33,115 bases of DNA from an uncultured Candidatus Saccharibacteria bacterium (GTDB taxonomy: Bacteria; Patescibacteriota; Saccharimonadia; Saccharimonadales; CALMSM01). Below are positions 14,412 to 23,500 of the stretch, in pieces (positions within the stretch are counted from its first letter, which is position 1; the number at the start of each line of letters is the position of its first letter). The translations under genes and the position numbers were made by a program. The notes under the pieces were generated by a model, which made no database searches, was not told where the DNA came from, and saw only the letters and a program-made list of their open reading frames with translations. The stretch is from the NCBI GenBank assembly GCA_937872425.1, contig CALMSM010000164.1, forward strand, positions 1 to 33,115. Direction: 5' to 3'.

Positions 14412-15125
14412 ATGCAAAATATGGTTGAAGTCTCTTGTAAGTTCTGCTCCGTATCATTCAGAAAACAAGCCAAAGAGGTCCGGGCTCGGCAGAAAAAGGG
14501 GCAGGTAAATTTCTTTTGCAACAAGAGATGTAAAGCCGCTCATCAGACCAAGGAGGCCGTAGCTAAGGTTGTCGGGCAGCAGTTTGGCATGCTTTTTGTG
14601 GTCGAGGCTCGCATCAAAGCGTGTGGCAAGCACAACGCCAGTTATCTGTTGTGTCGGTGTGATTGCGGTAAGACGGCCGAAATCTCGCTTAGCAACTTGC
14701 TCCACGGCGGTCGTGCCCGGACCTGCGGGTGTACCCGCAAGAGGTCGTTGAGATTGACACCCCAACGCTCCGTACTTAATCGGAGACTTTCGAGCTACGA
14801 AAGAGGGGCTCGTGAAAGAGGACTAGAATGGGCCCTGCCTCGCGAGAAGTTTGATGAACTATCGCTGTCGCCGTGTTTCTTTTGTGGAGCCAACGGGACT
14901 GTCCGATTCCCTATTCGCAGGTCAACGAACAGCACAGAGGCAGTTGAAGTGAACGGTATCGACAGGCTAGACAACCGCATTGGGTATACCGTAGAAAACT
15001 GCGTTACTTGCTGCAGGAATTGCAATCAGGCCAAAAGCGATCGGTCGCTTACTGATTTTTATGAATGGGCAGGAAGAGTTGCTGCCCGCGCCAAGTCGAC
15101 CCTTGTGTGGGTCGACGGAATCTGA
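14412..15125 (+). CDS. HNH endonuclease with N-terminal zinc fingers, probable free-standing homing endonuclease
   Basis: In this 237-aa protein, N-terminal CKFC and CNKRC pairs (residues 8-40) make one zinc site, and CRCDCG with CGC (about 78-103) a second. The C-terminal HNH domain has CFFCG, then NGIDRLDN, ENCVTCCRNCNQAKSD and a final helix. This is the pattern of phage HNH nucleases found as mobile genes. The coding DNA has more A/T and AGA/TTG-type codons than the helicase just before it, which supports recent insertion. It begins 10 bp after the helicase stop. It could cut the homologous locus of phages lacking it. Confidence 0.85.
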   Translation: MQNMVEVSCKFCSVSFRKQAKEVRARQKKGQVNFFCNKRCKAAHQTKEAVAKVVGQQFGMLFVVEARIKACGKHNASYLLCRCDCGKTAEISLSNLLHGGRARTCGCTRKRSLRLTPQRSVLNRRLSSYERGARERGLEWALPREKFDELSLSPCFFCGANGTVRFPIRRSTNSTEAVEVNGIDRLDNRIGYTVENCVTCCRNCNQAKSDRSLTDFYEWAGRVAARAKSTLVWVDGI

Positions 15126-15139
15126 TAAAAGAGAGAACC

Positions 15140-15532
15140 ATGACACTTCAAGAAATATTCGACAAGGCATACCTCGGACTCGCATCGCAAAACTTCAAAC
15201 GGAGCAGAATCGATTCCTCCGAGGTATTCCCAGGCGACACGGTCTTCGCTGGATGTCGATATCGAGGTCCGGATGGACTCAAATGCGCCGTCGGGCATCT
15301 CATTTCGGACGAGTGCTATCTCGCTTCGTTCGAAGGTCGCAACGCTGACGACCTGGCCATCGTTCAAGCTCTTCGCGGTTCGGGAGCTTTTTCAGACGCC
15401 ATGTTCGAAAGTGGATTTCTGACGGAACTGCAGAGTGCGCATGACCGAGGCTGTACGGCCGGGGAAATGCGAACTCTTCTTGACACGTTCGCTCAGCGCC
15501 ATGGGCTGACCATACCCCCGATTTCGCCATGA
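15140..15532 (+). CDS. Unknown protein
   Basis: The start ATG at 15140 has GAGAG five to nine bases upstream. The product is 130 aa, soluble and mixed alpha/beta, containing GCRYRGPDGLKCAVGHLI followed by a mainly helical C-terminal half. The central CAVGHLI pattern is typical of a family of small phage proteins without known role. Its stop overlaps the next start (ATGA). Confidence 0.66.
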   Translation: MTLQEIFDKAYLGLASQNFKRSRIDSSEVFPGDTVFAGCRYRGPDGLKCAVGHLISDECYLASFEGRNADDLAIVQALRGSGAFSDAMFESGFLTELQSAHDRGCTAGEMRTLLDTFAQRHGLTIPPISP

Positions 15533-15732
15533 TTGAACCAATGGCCCGACCTCTGAAGAAACGCAAGTTCGAGGTCTACAAAGCGGCTGCCGCACTTCGC
15601 CGCGCCGCTTTCAAGTTCGTAAATTGCGAACTTTGCGACGACGACCTCGACGACAAAAGAGGCAAGCGTCTCAATCGAGAACTTCTCAAGGCCGCCAGGC
15701 GCTACGCCGCCGTATTCAAGGAATCCCGATGA
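15529..15732 (+). CDS. Small basic protein of unknown function
   Basis: This 67-aa Lys/Arg-rich helical protein contains a single CELC pair. It starts MIEPM, with the same first 15 bases as the next gene (15729). No Shine-Dalgarno sequence precedes the start, so translation probably depends on coupling to the overlapping upstream stop. Confidence 0.6.
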   Translation: MIEPMARPLKKRKFEVYKAAAALRRAAFKFVNCELCDDDLDDKRGKRLNRELLKAARRYAAVFKESR

Positions 15733-15743
15733 TTGAACCAATG
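15529..15743 (+). repeat. 15-bp direct repeat at the starts of two consecutive genes
   Basis: ATGATTGAACCAATG occurs at 15529-15543 and again, identical, at 15729-15743. Both copies are the start of a coding frame (MIEPM) and each overlaps the stop of the preceding gene. Upstream flanks differ (CGCC and CCCG before the ATG). The feature coordinates span both copies. Confidence 0.75.
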
Positions 15744-16064
15744 ACACCTGCCGAGGCCCTGAAGCTCAGGAACAAATTGATCCCCGACTTTGTCTACTCG
15801 GCCTTCAACGAAGTTCTGGCGCTGAATATCAATGCCAGTAACGGCGAGGCGGCGTTCTACCAGGGCGAAGTCGTAAATCGAATCGTGGCCTCAATGGCAC
15901 TTCTCGACACATACAAAGACCTCTCGGTAAATGAACGCCATCGTGTTGTGCGGGACGCGCGTTGGCTGAACGTTGAGGGGGAGTATCGCCTCAAGGGCTG
16001 GACTGTCACTCGCGAAAACGGCGAGTCAGGCGGTGCGTTTTTTGTCTTCAAGGCTTCGAGGTAG
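15729..16064 (+). CDS. Unknown protein
   Basis: This 111-aa soluble protein is mostly helical to residue 70 and then beta-rich (LKGWTVTRENGESGGAFFVFKAS). It starts MIEPM at the second copy of a 15-bp repeat, with AAGGA at 15719-15723 as ribosome site. No family recognised. Confidence 0.64.
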   Translation: MIEPMTPAEALKLRNKLIPDFVYSAFNEVLALNINASNGEAAFYQGEVVNRIVASMALLDTYKDLSVNERHRVVRDARWLNVEGEYRLKGWTVTRENGESGGAFFVFKASR

Positions 16065-16066
16065 AC

Positions 16067-16456
16067 ATGACTCCCCACGACGTACAAAGCTTGCGACACC
16101 TGTTGATGGCGAACTTCCCCGGCATGCGCGGCCAGTTGTTCGTGGACATCATCACGTTTGGGAGTTGGTGGCACAGCGCTCCGACGATGGGGCTGAAGCG
16201 AGTCCGGGGTGCCGCACCCAGGCTCATGGCTTTAATGAGACCTCCCGATTTTCCCATATCCTTTCGGATGGAGCTAGAGCCGCCAGACCCTCTTCAAGAG
16301 CGGGACGACGCCGTCAAGACGTACGTCATGACTCCCTTGGATCCGCCTCTACGGGAGACAACTCTGCCAATCGACTCGCACCTGGTCCTGGACCTGGGAT
16401 ACAACAGCATGATTATTGCCTGTGAAGCCGCTTTGGTAGAAATGCCGCGATTTTAA
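16067..16456 (+). CDS. Unknown protein, last gene of the plus-strand block
   Basis: This 129-aa protein is Pro- and Met-rich with mixed helix and strand. No recognised motif or family. It starts two bases after the previous TAG. Its stop at 16454-16456 overlaps the stop of the minus-strand gene ending at 16453, so it closes the rightward operon. Confidence 0.62.
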   Translation: MTPHDVQSLRHLLMANFPGMRGQLFVDIITFGSWWHSAPTMGLKRVRGAAPRLMALMRPPDFPISFRMELEPPDPLQERDDAVKTYVMTPLDPPLRETTLPIDSHLVLDLGYNSMIIACEAALVEMPRF

Positions 16457-16465
16457 TCGAGCGGC
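16444..16465. terminator. Probable bidirectional terminator hairpin at the convergent gene ends
   Basis: GCCGC (16444-16448) pairs with GCGGC (16461-16465), enclosing GATT (16449-16452) paired with AATC (16455-16458) and leaving a two-base bulge. On the minus strand the hairpin is followed by ATTTCT; on the plus strand it is followed by TTGTCGTT. A second possible outer stem is AAGCCGCT (16425-16432) with AGCGGCTT (16460-16467). The T-tracts are short, so efficiency is uncertain. Both stop codons lie within the hairpin. Confidence 0.45.
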
Positions 16466-16791
16466 TTGTCGTTGGAGTTCATCACGACCTGCTCAGGCAT
16501 GGTGATGGTTCCAGGAGCATACGCCGAGGCGTTCAGGGTGCCGTAATTGCTGACACCCGTTGTCTGGGCCGTCGAACCGGCTCCACCGCCACGAGGGTCA
16601 GTCACCTGACGGATCTGCATGACGGTGGCACTGACGACGCGGGTGATTTGCACCGTCGCACCAGGCTGTCCACCGGCTGCGAGGTACGCATAGGCCTTTT
16701 CGTAGAACCCCACGGTCGAGCCGACAGTAATTCCAGTGGCCCCGGCGGCCGAGATTGCTGCTGAGATTTCACGAACAATTCTACCTGCCAT
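16453..16791 (-). CDS. Small Ala/Gly-rich, probably virion-associated protein
   Basis: This 112-aa protein is rich in Ala, Gly, Val and Thr: a helical N-terminus (IVREISAAISAAG), then beta-strand segments with a Gly-rich loop, similar in style to the virion proteins further right. No family recognised. The start has the strong ribosome site AAGGAG seven bases upstream. It is the last gene of the leftward structural/lysis block, directly after the endolysin, so it could also be a lysis accessory, but it has no membrane segment. Confidence 0.65.
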   Translation of the reverse strand: MAGRIVREISAAISAAGATGITVGSTVGFYEKAYAYLAAGGQPGATVQITRVVSATVMQIRQVTDPRGGGAGSTAQTTGVSNYGTLNASAYAPGTITMPEQVVMNSNDKPLD

Positions 16792-16812
16792 TGGTCACTC
16801 CTTGAAGCAAGA

Positions 16813-17295
16813 TTACCAGCGAAACTGGTCCAGGCGGGAAAATACCGCCTTGTATCCGCCAGTTGCGTAGAGCTTCTGGAGGTCGGCGAGCGTGAGCCCG
16901 ACTTTGTTGAGCGGGATTTGTACGTGAGGCAAGTCCTTGAACTTCCACACGCCACCCCATTCGAGGCCGAGCTTGACGGCTTCTTCGCCCAGAATCACGT
17001 ATGACTCTGGCGACCAGTCTGGTTGGAGCCCAGCACGCGTCAGGTCCTTGTCGAACGTGAAGTCCATGGCAATACCGAAGTTGTGGTAGCTTTGCCCGCC
17101 ACGGGCCTTTGTGACGATTTGGCCAGGCTTCGTACGGCCCTGGGCGTAGAGCGCTTCTTGCTCTTCGATGGTCCGCATGCCCGAGGTCGCGTAGTACTCC
17201 ACGCCCCTAGCCTGGCATGCAGCTTGCAGTTTTTGGCACGCGTCCACGAAGTGGGGGTACATCACGTTCAGGTCGACTCGTTTGAAGTAGCTCAT
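16813..17295 (-). CDS. Endolysin, M15-family L-alanyl-D-glutamate/D,D-peptidase
   Basis: This 160-aa protein has the zinc peptidase motif SYHNFGIAMDF with ligands His71 and Asp78. Near the end of the fold come the catalytic Glu region LEWGGVWKFKD and the third ligand His124 (LPHVQ). This matches VanY/M15C endolysins such as that of T5, which cut peptide cross-links in peptidoglycan. A 30-residue C-terminal tail extends beyond the minimal domain and may aid cell-wall binding. There is no signal peptide, so it needs a holin, which I cannot identify nearby. Its ATG overlaps the fibre gene stop by one base (TAATG). Confidence 0.88.
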   Translation of the reverse strand: MSYFKRVDLNVMYPHFVDACQKLQAACQARGVEYYATSGMRTIEEQEALYAQGRTKPGQIVTKARGGQSYHNFGIAMDFTFDKDLTRAGLQPDWSPESYVILGEEAVKLGLEWGGVWKFKDLPHVQIPLNKVGLTLADLQKLYATGGYKAVFSRLDQFRW

Positions 17296-20066
17296 TAGAT
17301 TGCCAAGGTGTCATACATCGTGTAGTTGATTTCGACCCAGTCAATCTGATAGCTACTGCTGATTAGACCAGTCATCGACATCGCCATGGTGAATTTGTCC
17401 GTCGTGGCGCTCACGGTGCGGTTGCTCGCGGTCGCATTGACCGCCAAGGTCAGGGTTTCCGACGTCGGCGTCGCATTCAGACCGAGTGCGATGACGCCAG
17501 TCAAGGCAGCGAGGTTCGCCCACCCAGCGACGCCGCTACCATTAGCGGCAGCGGGAACCTGAACGGTCTTCCAGATTTCAGCGGTGGCAGCCGTAACTCC
17601 ACCTGCACCTGTACCTGTGTGGGTAACGCGTGCCCGAACGCTCGTAATGACGGCCCTAAGGGGCAGGGTCCAAGTAGTAATGAATGCACAGTTTCCGCTA
17701 CCCGTCAATACGCCTGTAGTGATGCCGTTGGTTGTTGCGGTGAGGTCGTAAGTGAAGGCGGGTACGTTCGCGCTAGGAATGACGTGAGTAAAATCGGTCC
17801 CCGCCAACAACTTCTTCATCGCCTTGCCGGACGCGAAGGCGGCTCCGCTCGAAGCCGAGTTGACGTAGTTGAGAGACGCACCGGCCGACGTTTCCAGATT
17901 CAACGCTGGTCCGCCCGAGAGGTTAACGGCAGAAATAGTCGCCCTGGTTGCAGACTGATTTTCGGCTGTAATTGCAATACCATCGACGTTACTTACCGCC
18001 GCGACGGCATTTGTGTGGCTCCCAAAAGCCGCAATTGCACCCGCCGTGCTGCCGCCCCCGGTGTTTTCGAAGGTGGCGGTGTACGCTGTCGTTGTGTTGT
18101 TTTTGAATATAGCGGCTTCAGTGGTCGACGCCCCCACCTTCAGAGCGGCCTGGCCGGTGGGGACCGCAACGTCCTTGATGGTCGCAATGAGAGCCGAGGC
18201 TCCCGCGTGACCGCCCGCGAAGAAGCCGCCACCGGCAGCGGCGTTGTCGCCACCGATACCGACGACTCCGTATCCAGTCGTCGCGCCGCGTCCACGAACA
18301 CCCGTGTTGGCCGACGCAGGAGCGGTTGACGAAGAGCCAATACCGAGCCCGCCAACCTTGACACCGTCGCCGTAGACACCTGCACCGCCGGTCGCCCAAC
18401 CGACGACACCCGAGCCAGCCCAGGCGGTAGGCGAGGCCGCGCCACTCGCACTCGTAGCGATACCCAAAATGCCGATACCAGACTTGACAGAGCCGAAACC
18501 GACTACGCCGATGCAGCTATCGACGGCATCGAGGCCCGCACCCAACAGAGCAGCGCCGTCAGGAGTCCAGGCCGCAGCGTAGGCGTTTTGAGCGAGGTTG
18601 ACGAGCAGACCGGCGTTGCTCGACACGGTCTCGATGGTGCCGCCACGGTCAGATACAGCGACCGGGTTGTTGAGGCTGGAAAGACCTGCGACGGTAGCAC
18701 CTGCGTAGTCGCGGGTGATTTTGAGCACGCCCTGCGCGGCCGTGTTCGCTGGCGTGAAGAGCGTTCCGACAGGATATCTCCAGCCACGTACGAAAATTTG
18801 ATCGGCCCGGCGCCACGCGAGAATCCAACGCGAACCTGCAGGCGAACCGGTTCCGAGCGTTGCGAGTGCGGCCCTTGTGGCGACAAGGCCACCGGCAACA
18901 CCGGGTCCTACATACTTCCAGGTCACGGTGCCGTCAACAATTGCGACGCCGGTCCCTGAAGGACCGCCACCACCAGATGTACCAGCGACGGTCGCTTCAT
19001 ACGCCAGCGAAGACTTGACAACGATGTCTCCGGCAACGTAAGCTGTAGTCGCGGCCCAGGCCGCAGCATAGAACTTGGTGCGGTCCGCATCGACGTACAG
19101 CACTTCACCGGCCTTCAGGCCGACCACGCTGCCGCTGGCGATGTCATTGCTGTAGGCTGTCGAGTTGTCGAACAGCAACCGCAGACCCTGGTACGTGAGG
19201 GTCTCGGTACCGAGGTTCCACGACAAATACTCACCGTTACCGAGGGTGGGGCCGTACGTAATCAGAGCCACGTTGCGGTCGGCCGTTGCGCTGTACCAGT
19301 GTTCACCACCGCCCGATTCCCAGATGCGGGTCATCACGGCGTCCATCCAGTCCTTCTGGCTGGTGATGGTCTTGTCGCCGCCCTGGAACAGGGTGTTGTC
19401 GACGGTCGTCGAACCTTCAGTGCGAGTCCAAGAAGAGAACGAGGACAGAGCCTGGGGGTTGTCGCCACCCTGGCCCAAGCGGAACATTAGCGGACGGGCG
19501 TCTTCGACCGAAACCACGAAGCCGGAAGCGTCGAGGACGACCTTGGCAATGGGTACGAGGTGCGTCTGCGAGCTAAACGGCGTCGCAACAATTTCGATTT
19601 GGTAGTCAAGGGTCTTGCCGAGCGGGACTTGGCGAGGAGACTCAAGGCGGGTCGAGGTGCTGATGAACTGAACGAGGTCGGTCGTCGAGACGTCAGCGCT
19701 GCGGACATAGCCCAAGCCAACGTAGTTCGTTGCGCCGAGCACCCAGCCACCCACGACCCTGCCGTTCGTCACCGGATTCAGTGTCTCAGCAGCACGGTCC
19801 GAAGGAACAGACAGGAACGTGCCTGCCTCGGTGGCAAGGCGGTTAAAGGCGATACCGCCAGCGGTCACAATCGCAAGAGAGGTCGCGGGGGCACCTACAG
19901 CGACGCCGGTCATCTCGAAGCCACGAACAACCAGGGCCTTGGAACCGGCCATGCCTTGGCCGACAAGGACGTCAAAGTCCGCCGCTACAGCCGATTCAAG
20001 CGAACGCAGATGGGGCAGGTCCACGCGCTGCTGACCGAGCCAATTTTGCTGGCGAATTACTGACAT
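17295..20066 (-). CDS. Fibre-like virion protein with Gly-rich repeat region
   Basis: In this 923-aa protein the N-terminal segment (1-55, QNWLGQQRVDLPHLRSLESAV pattern) looks like a virion-attachment domain. Residues 60-480 are beta-rich. Residues 510-650 carry short repeats of the type GVxGxG (GVVGFG, GIGILG, GVVGWA, GVYGDG, GVRGRG, GVVGIG), expected to form a trimeric beta-helical shaft. The C-terminal 250 residues are Thr/Ala/Ser-rich beta structure, probably the tip. It likely contacts the cell surface. Its position between the baseplate block and the endolysin is typical for tail fibres. SD AAGGAAC precedes the ATG. Confidence 0.75.
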   Translation of the reverse strand: MSVIRQQNWLGQQRVDLPHLRSLESAVAADFDVLVGQGMAGSKALVVRGFEMTGVAVGAPATSLAIVTAGGIAFNRLATEAGTFLSVPSDRAAETLNPVTNGRVVGGWVLGATNYVGLGYVRSADVSTTDLVQFISTSTRLESPRQVPLGKTLDYQIEIVATPFSSQTHLVPIAKVVLDASGFVVSVEDARPLMFRLGQGGDNPQALSSFSSWTRTEGSTTVDNTLFQGGDKTITSQKDWMDAVMTRIWESGGGEHWYSATADRNVALITYGPTLGNGEYLSWNLGTETLTYQGLRLLFDNSTAYSNDIASGSVVGLKAGEVLYVDADRTKFYAAAWAATTAYVAGDIVVKSSLAYEATVAGTSGGGGPSGTGVAIVDGTVTWKYVGPGVAGGLVATRAALATLGTGSPAGSRWILAWRRADQIFVRGWRYPVGTLFTPANTAAQGVLKITRDYAGATVAGLSSLNNPVAVSDRGGTIETVSSNAGLLVNLAQNAYAAAWTPDGAALLGAGLDAVDSCIGVVGFGSVKSGIGILGIATSASGAASPTAWAGSGVVGWATGGAGVYGDGVKVGGLGIGSSSTAPASANTGVRGRGATTGYGVVGIGGDNAAAGGGFFAGGHAGASALIATIKDVAVPTGQAALKVGASTTEAAIFKNNTTTAYTATFENTGGGSTAGAIAAFGSHTNAVAAVSNVDGIAITAENQSATRATISAVNLSGGPALNLETSAGASLNYVNSASSGAAFASGKAMKKLLAGTDFTHVIPSANVPAFTYDLTATTNGITTGVLTGSGNCAFITTWTLPLRAVITSVRARVTHTGTGAGGVTAATAEIWKTVQVPAAANGSGVAGWANLAALTGVIALGLNATPTSETLTLAVNATASNRTVSATTDKFTMAMSMTGLISSSYQIDWVEINYTMYDTLAI

Positions 20067-20089
20067 GATTTTGTTCCTTTGGCCCTAGA

Positions 20090-20518
20090 TTACCGAGCGG
20101 ATTTAGTCTCGTTAGACCAGTCGAGTGCTTCGAATTCGATTTCGCCAGTGATGATGCCCTTTTCAGGTACCGACCAGCTTTGGCGTACGACGGTGCAGTA
20201 CATCGCTTCGAAGATTACCGAGTCGCTGCCACGTTCAACCAGTTGAAGGGAAAAATACTTTTCCCGAGCGAGAAAATCGTACGAAGCGGCCAGGGCCGCA
20301 CCTTCCGCGCCACCGTCGCCGATGGTGCGGTAGATAGAAATTCGGCCGTTGATTCTGGTCGTGGTCGGCATCAACTCGAAAGGCTCTGTCGAGTCGAGTC
20401 CGTACAGGGCCTGCTTGGGCGTATCCGAAGTGAACTGGAAGCCCTTGACACGTCCAAAAGCCTTGCCGTTGAGGTAAGGAATGACGCCCGCCGATGTGAC
20501 TGTTTTTGAGCGTGCCAT
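20090..20518 (-). CDS. Virion protein, possibly tail-tube-like
   Basis: This 142-aa beta-rich protein has alternating strands and an EIEFEALDW end, reminiscent of tail-tube or hub-cap beta-barrel proteins of contractile tails. The YGLDSTEPFELMPTTTRINGRISIYR stretch resembles the loop-strand pattern in this fold; that similarity is by eye only. It ends 24 bp before the fibre gene and starts next to the stop of the 1509-aa gene. A baseplate or fibre-attachment role is equally possible. Confidence 0.55.
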   Translation of the reverse strand: MARSKTVTSAGVIPYLNGKAFGRVKGFQFTSDTPKQALYGLDSTEPFELMPTTTRINGRISIYRTIGDGGAEGAALAASYDFLAREKYFSLQLVERGSDSVIFEAMYCTVVRQSWSVPEKGIITGEIEFEALDWSNETKSAR

Positions 20519-23500
20519 TTACTCACCCCAGATTTTTGTGACGTCGCTGACCTTGGGCTCGCTGTCAGTGGCTTCGGTCGGATACCCCTCGCCACCGAGA
20601 CCTCTGTCGCCTGGGTACTTGACAGTGAAGTCCACGTCGATACCTGCCGCAGCAGCCGATTGGGCGGTTACCTGAGCGGCCACCCGACCTGCAGCACTTG
20701 CGGTGACGTAGAACATCGCGTCGCCATCGACCACGAACGCGTTACGGTCGGCCAGGTACTCGACCGACGTTCCGACCGCGTAGGTCGATTCGGGGAGGAA
20801 CCCAAAGTCGATGAGCAGAGAGGTCGAGTTGATTTTCTGAATCAGGCGGATCGGCTTCGATTGGGCGCTCGTTCCAAAGGCCAGCACGAGGTATCCAGAG
20901 TCGGGGAAGCCCGCAGTCGAGGCCACACTCAGGGTCGCCGTCCGGACACCTTTTGGTACAGCCACGGTTGTCGTGGTCGTGATTCCAGTAACGGCGAGGC
21001 CGTCAGCGTCGTAGAGGTAGGGACCTTCGATGGTGGAAGTCGCCGCAGCAGAAGACAAAACGCTTGCAGTTGAATTGAGGTCGACGCTGATAGCCCCGTT
21101 GACGGACCCGCTCGCCACGTCCGCCCCGGTATCTGCCCACAAAACCGTCGTGGCCGTGACCGACGAAATGGTTTTCAGGCCCGCCGAAATACCGACGCTA
21201 CCCGCGAAGTTGACGAATACGCGTTGACCGGCAACCAGGCCCGTCGTAGAAGGTACCGTCACGGTGGTGACGTTCGAGGTTCTGGCAGCGAGACTGATGG
21301 GGTACGAGTTCGATGCTGCGGCGGCTGCGTACGAGTCCGTCGTCGAGGACCAAGTAAGGCCACCGGTCTTGGTAGTATCACCAAAATTCGAGCAGAACTG
21401 CTTGTGCTCTGGCGTCTGGACAGTGAAGAGTCCTGCCGATGAAGTAAGTACCGTGTGGAGCTTGTCGTTGATTCCGGCTGCACCAATGCTGTCGGCGCCA
21501 GGAATGAGCAAATCGGCCGTCGTGTGGGTAGTTCCGGCAGCGTTGCCGCCGACGAACAGGCCGATGTCACCGACTGCAAAGCCACGGTCACGCGCCGCGT
21601 CGTAGCCGACAAAGTGACTGGTCGACTTCATCGTGGTCAAGTCAAGGATTTCCAGGCCGCCCTCAGATGTCGTCGAACCATTTTCGTAAGAGATGGACGA
21701 AAGCGTGCTGGGACCACTAATCCACACCTTTGAACCGATTTGTACGATGTTCGGGTCTGCCCAGCGATGGCAGAGCGTACCGGCGACCGACCATTTGTTT
21801 GTTTTTGGGTCCCAAATTTCAAATTCCGCGATGCCGCTATTGGGCCACTGGTCGGGGAATGAAATGTCGAAGGAGGGGAGTGGTCGGTCTCGACGATAGC
21901 CGGTTCCGCCGACAACCAGGATTCTGCCATCCGAGAGCTTGAGTGCCTTGTGGAACGCCCGAGCCCAGACCATTTGGGGTCCTGGACTGCAGGTCGTAGT
22001 CGTAGGGTCATAAAGCTCGGTCGAATTAAGTGTCTGGCTTGAAGCGAAAGCTCCGGTCGATACCCAGCCCTTGGTACGCAAGTAAGAGTTGACAATTTCT
22101 TCATTGGACAAAGCTACGGTGCTGACACGAACCTCGTCTACGGCCGCTCGGTATCCGCCGCCCCCCTCTGGGGCTCGGTTCAAGTACCATGCACCAGCGG
22201 TCCCTCCCGTGGGGTTCGCCTGGCCGGTCCAGGTCTGAACCAAAATCCCGTTGAGGAACACGTCTACGGTACTCGTGGCTCCGCTCGTCTTGCGAACAGC
22301 AACGTGACAGCCCTTTCCTGAAAAATCGCCTACGACAGGCGAATTGGAATGGGTCGCTCCAACATCAACACCTGCGCCGTTTTCCCAACGCCAGAAGACT
22401 CGGCCCGCTGCCGTCACGCCCACTTCCATGAGGGTGTTGTCTGCGAGAACTTCGGTAGTTCCACCGTACGCCACAACTACGCCATCCCCGTAAGGAGGCA
22501 GAATCCAGAAGTCAACCGTCCAGGAGCCGAGCAAGGCCGTTGTAGCGGGCGCAGAACCGGCCACGGTAGCTGTACCAAGACCGCCGAAATCGCGAGCCCG
22601 ATTGACTTTGCCGTCAATGATGGGCGCACTCCCGGTGACGGTCATATTGAAGCCACTTCCGCTGATGTCGGTCACGGTCGTGCCTGAGGCGTCATCCATG
22701 GCCCAATACCCCAGCAGATTGCTGATGGTGTGGGTGCGACCCAGGGTCTGTCCACCGATTAAAAACACACGACCGTCAGACAGCGGAACCGCCTGGTGAT
22801 TCGTACGGAATTCGGCCATTCTGCTCGCTGGATCGTAGGGGTTCCAGGTCAACGAATAGGTGTCAAATAGATGGGTGCGTTGAGAAGCCGTTCCGTCATT
22901 CCAAGAGCCCCCGGCCACGAGTACTTTGCCGTTTGAAAGAACGGTTTGGGTGTGGTCTTGACGCTCTCCCGTTCCGCCAGCGTCAGCGTTAATCATCGCA
23001 GATGTAGCCGTCCAGACGTTGGAGGTGGGGCTGTAAAGCTCAACGGAGTCCTGCTGGGTGTCGGCCCCGAAGCGAGATGCCGAATTCCCTCCAGTGACCA
23101 AGACTCGACCGTCCAAGAGTTTTGAGGTCGCATGGCTTACGCGAGCGGCAGCAAGATCGGCCGTGTCAATCCACTGGTACGTCCTGCGTACAGCCCCAGC
23201 GGCCTCGGAGCCGTCAGTGACCGTACTCGTACCTACGAGCCGGAAGCGGTTGCACGACTGGCGTGAAGTACCGCTGCGCGTGCCACCAACAAGCAAGAGA
23301 TCGCTGTTGTCAAGTACCACGCCCTCGGTATACTCGTTGAGCGGGTCCGGAGGTCCTTGTGTGGCCGACCAGGTCGTACCGAACGAACCGTCGCTGATTG
23401 CGACCGTAGGGTAGGTTCCCGGAGTGCCTGCCGAGACCCAGGGCTTGGTGCGAACCGATTTGAGACCTGAAATCCAGACAGACGACCCGACAGTCAGAGT

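Noticed and set aside
12882-14417. Minus-strand open frame of 511 codons opposite the UvrD-like helicase
   Set aside because: It is a mirror of the helicase's strong C-ending codon use; the plus strand has seven helicase motifs.
17619-18329. Plus-strand open frame opposite the fibre gene
   Set aside because: Composition (Arg, Cys, Gly, Ser) is typical of an antisense shadow, with no ribosome site, and the minus gene is intact.
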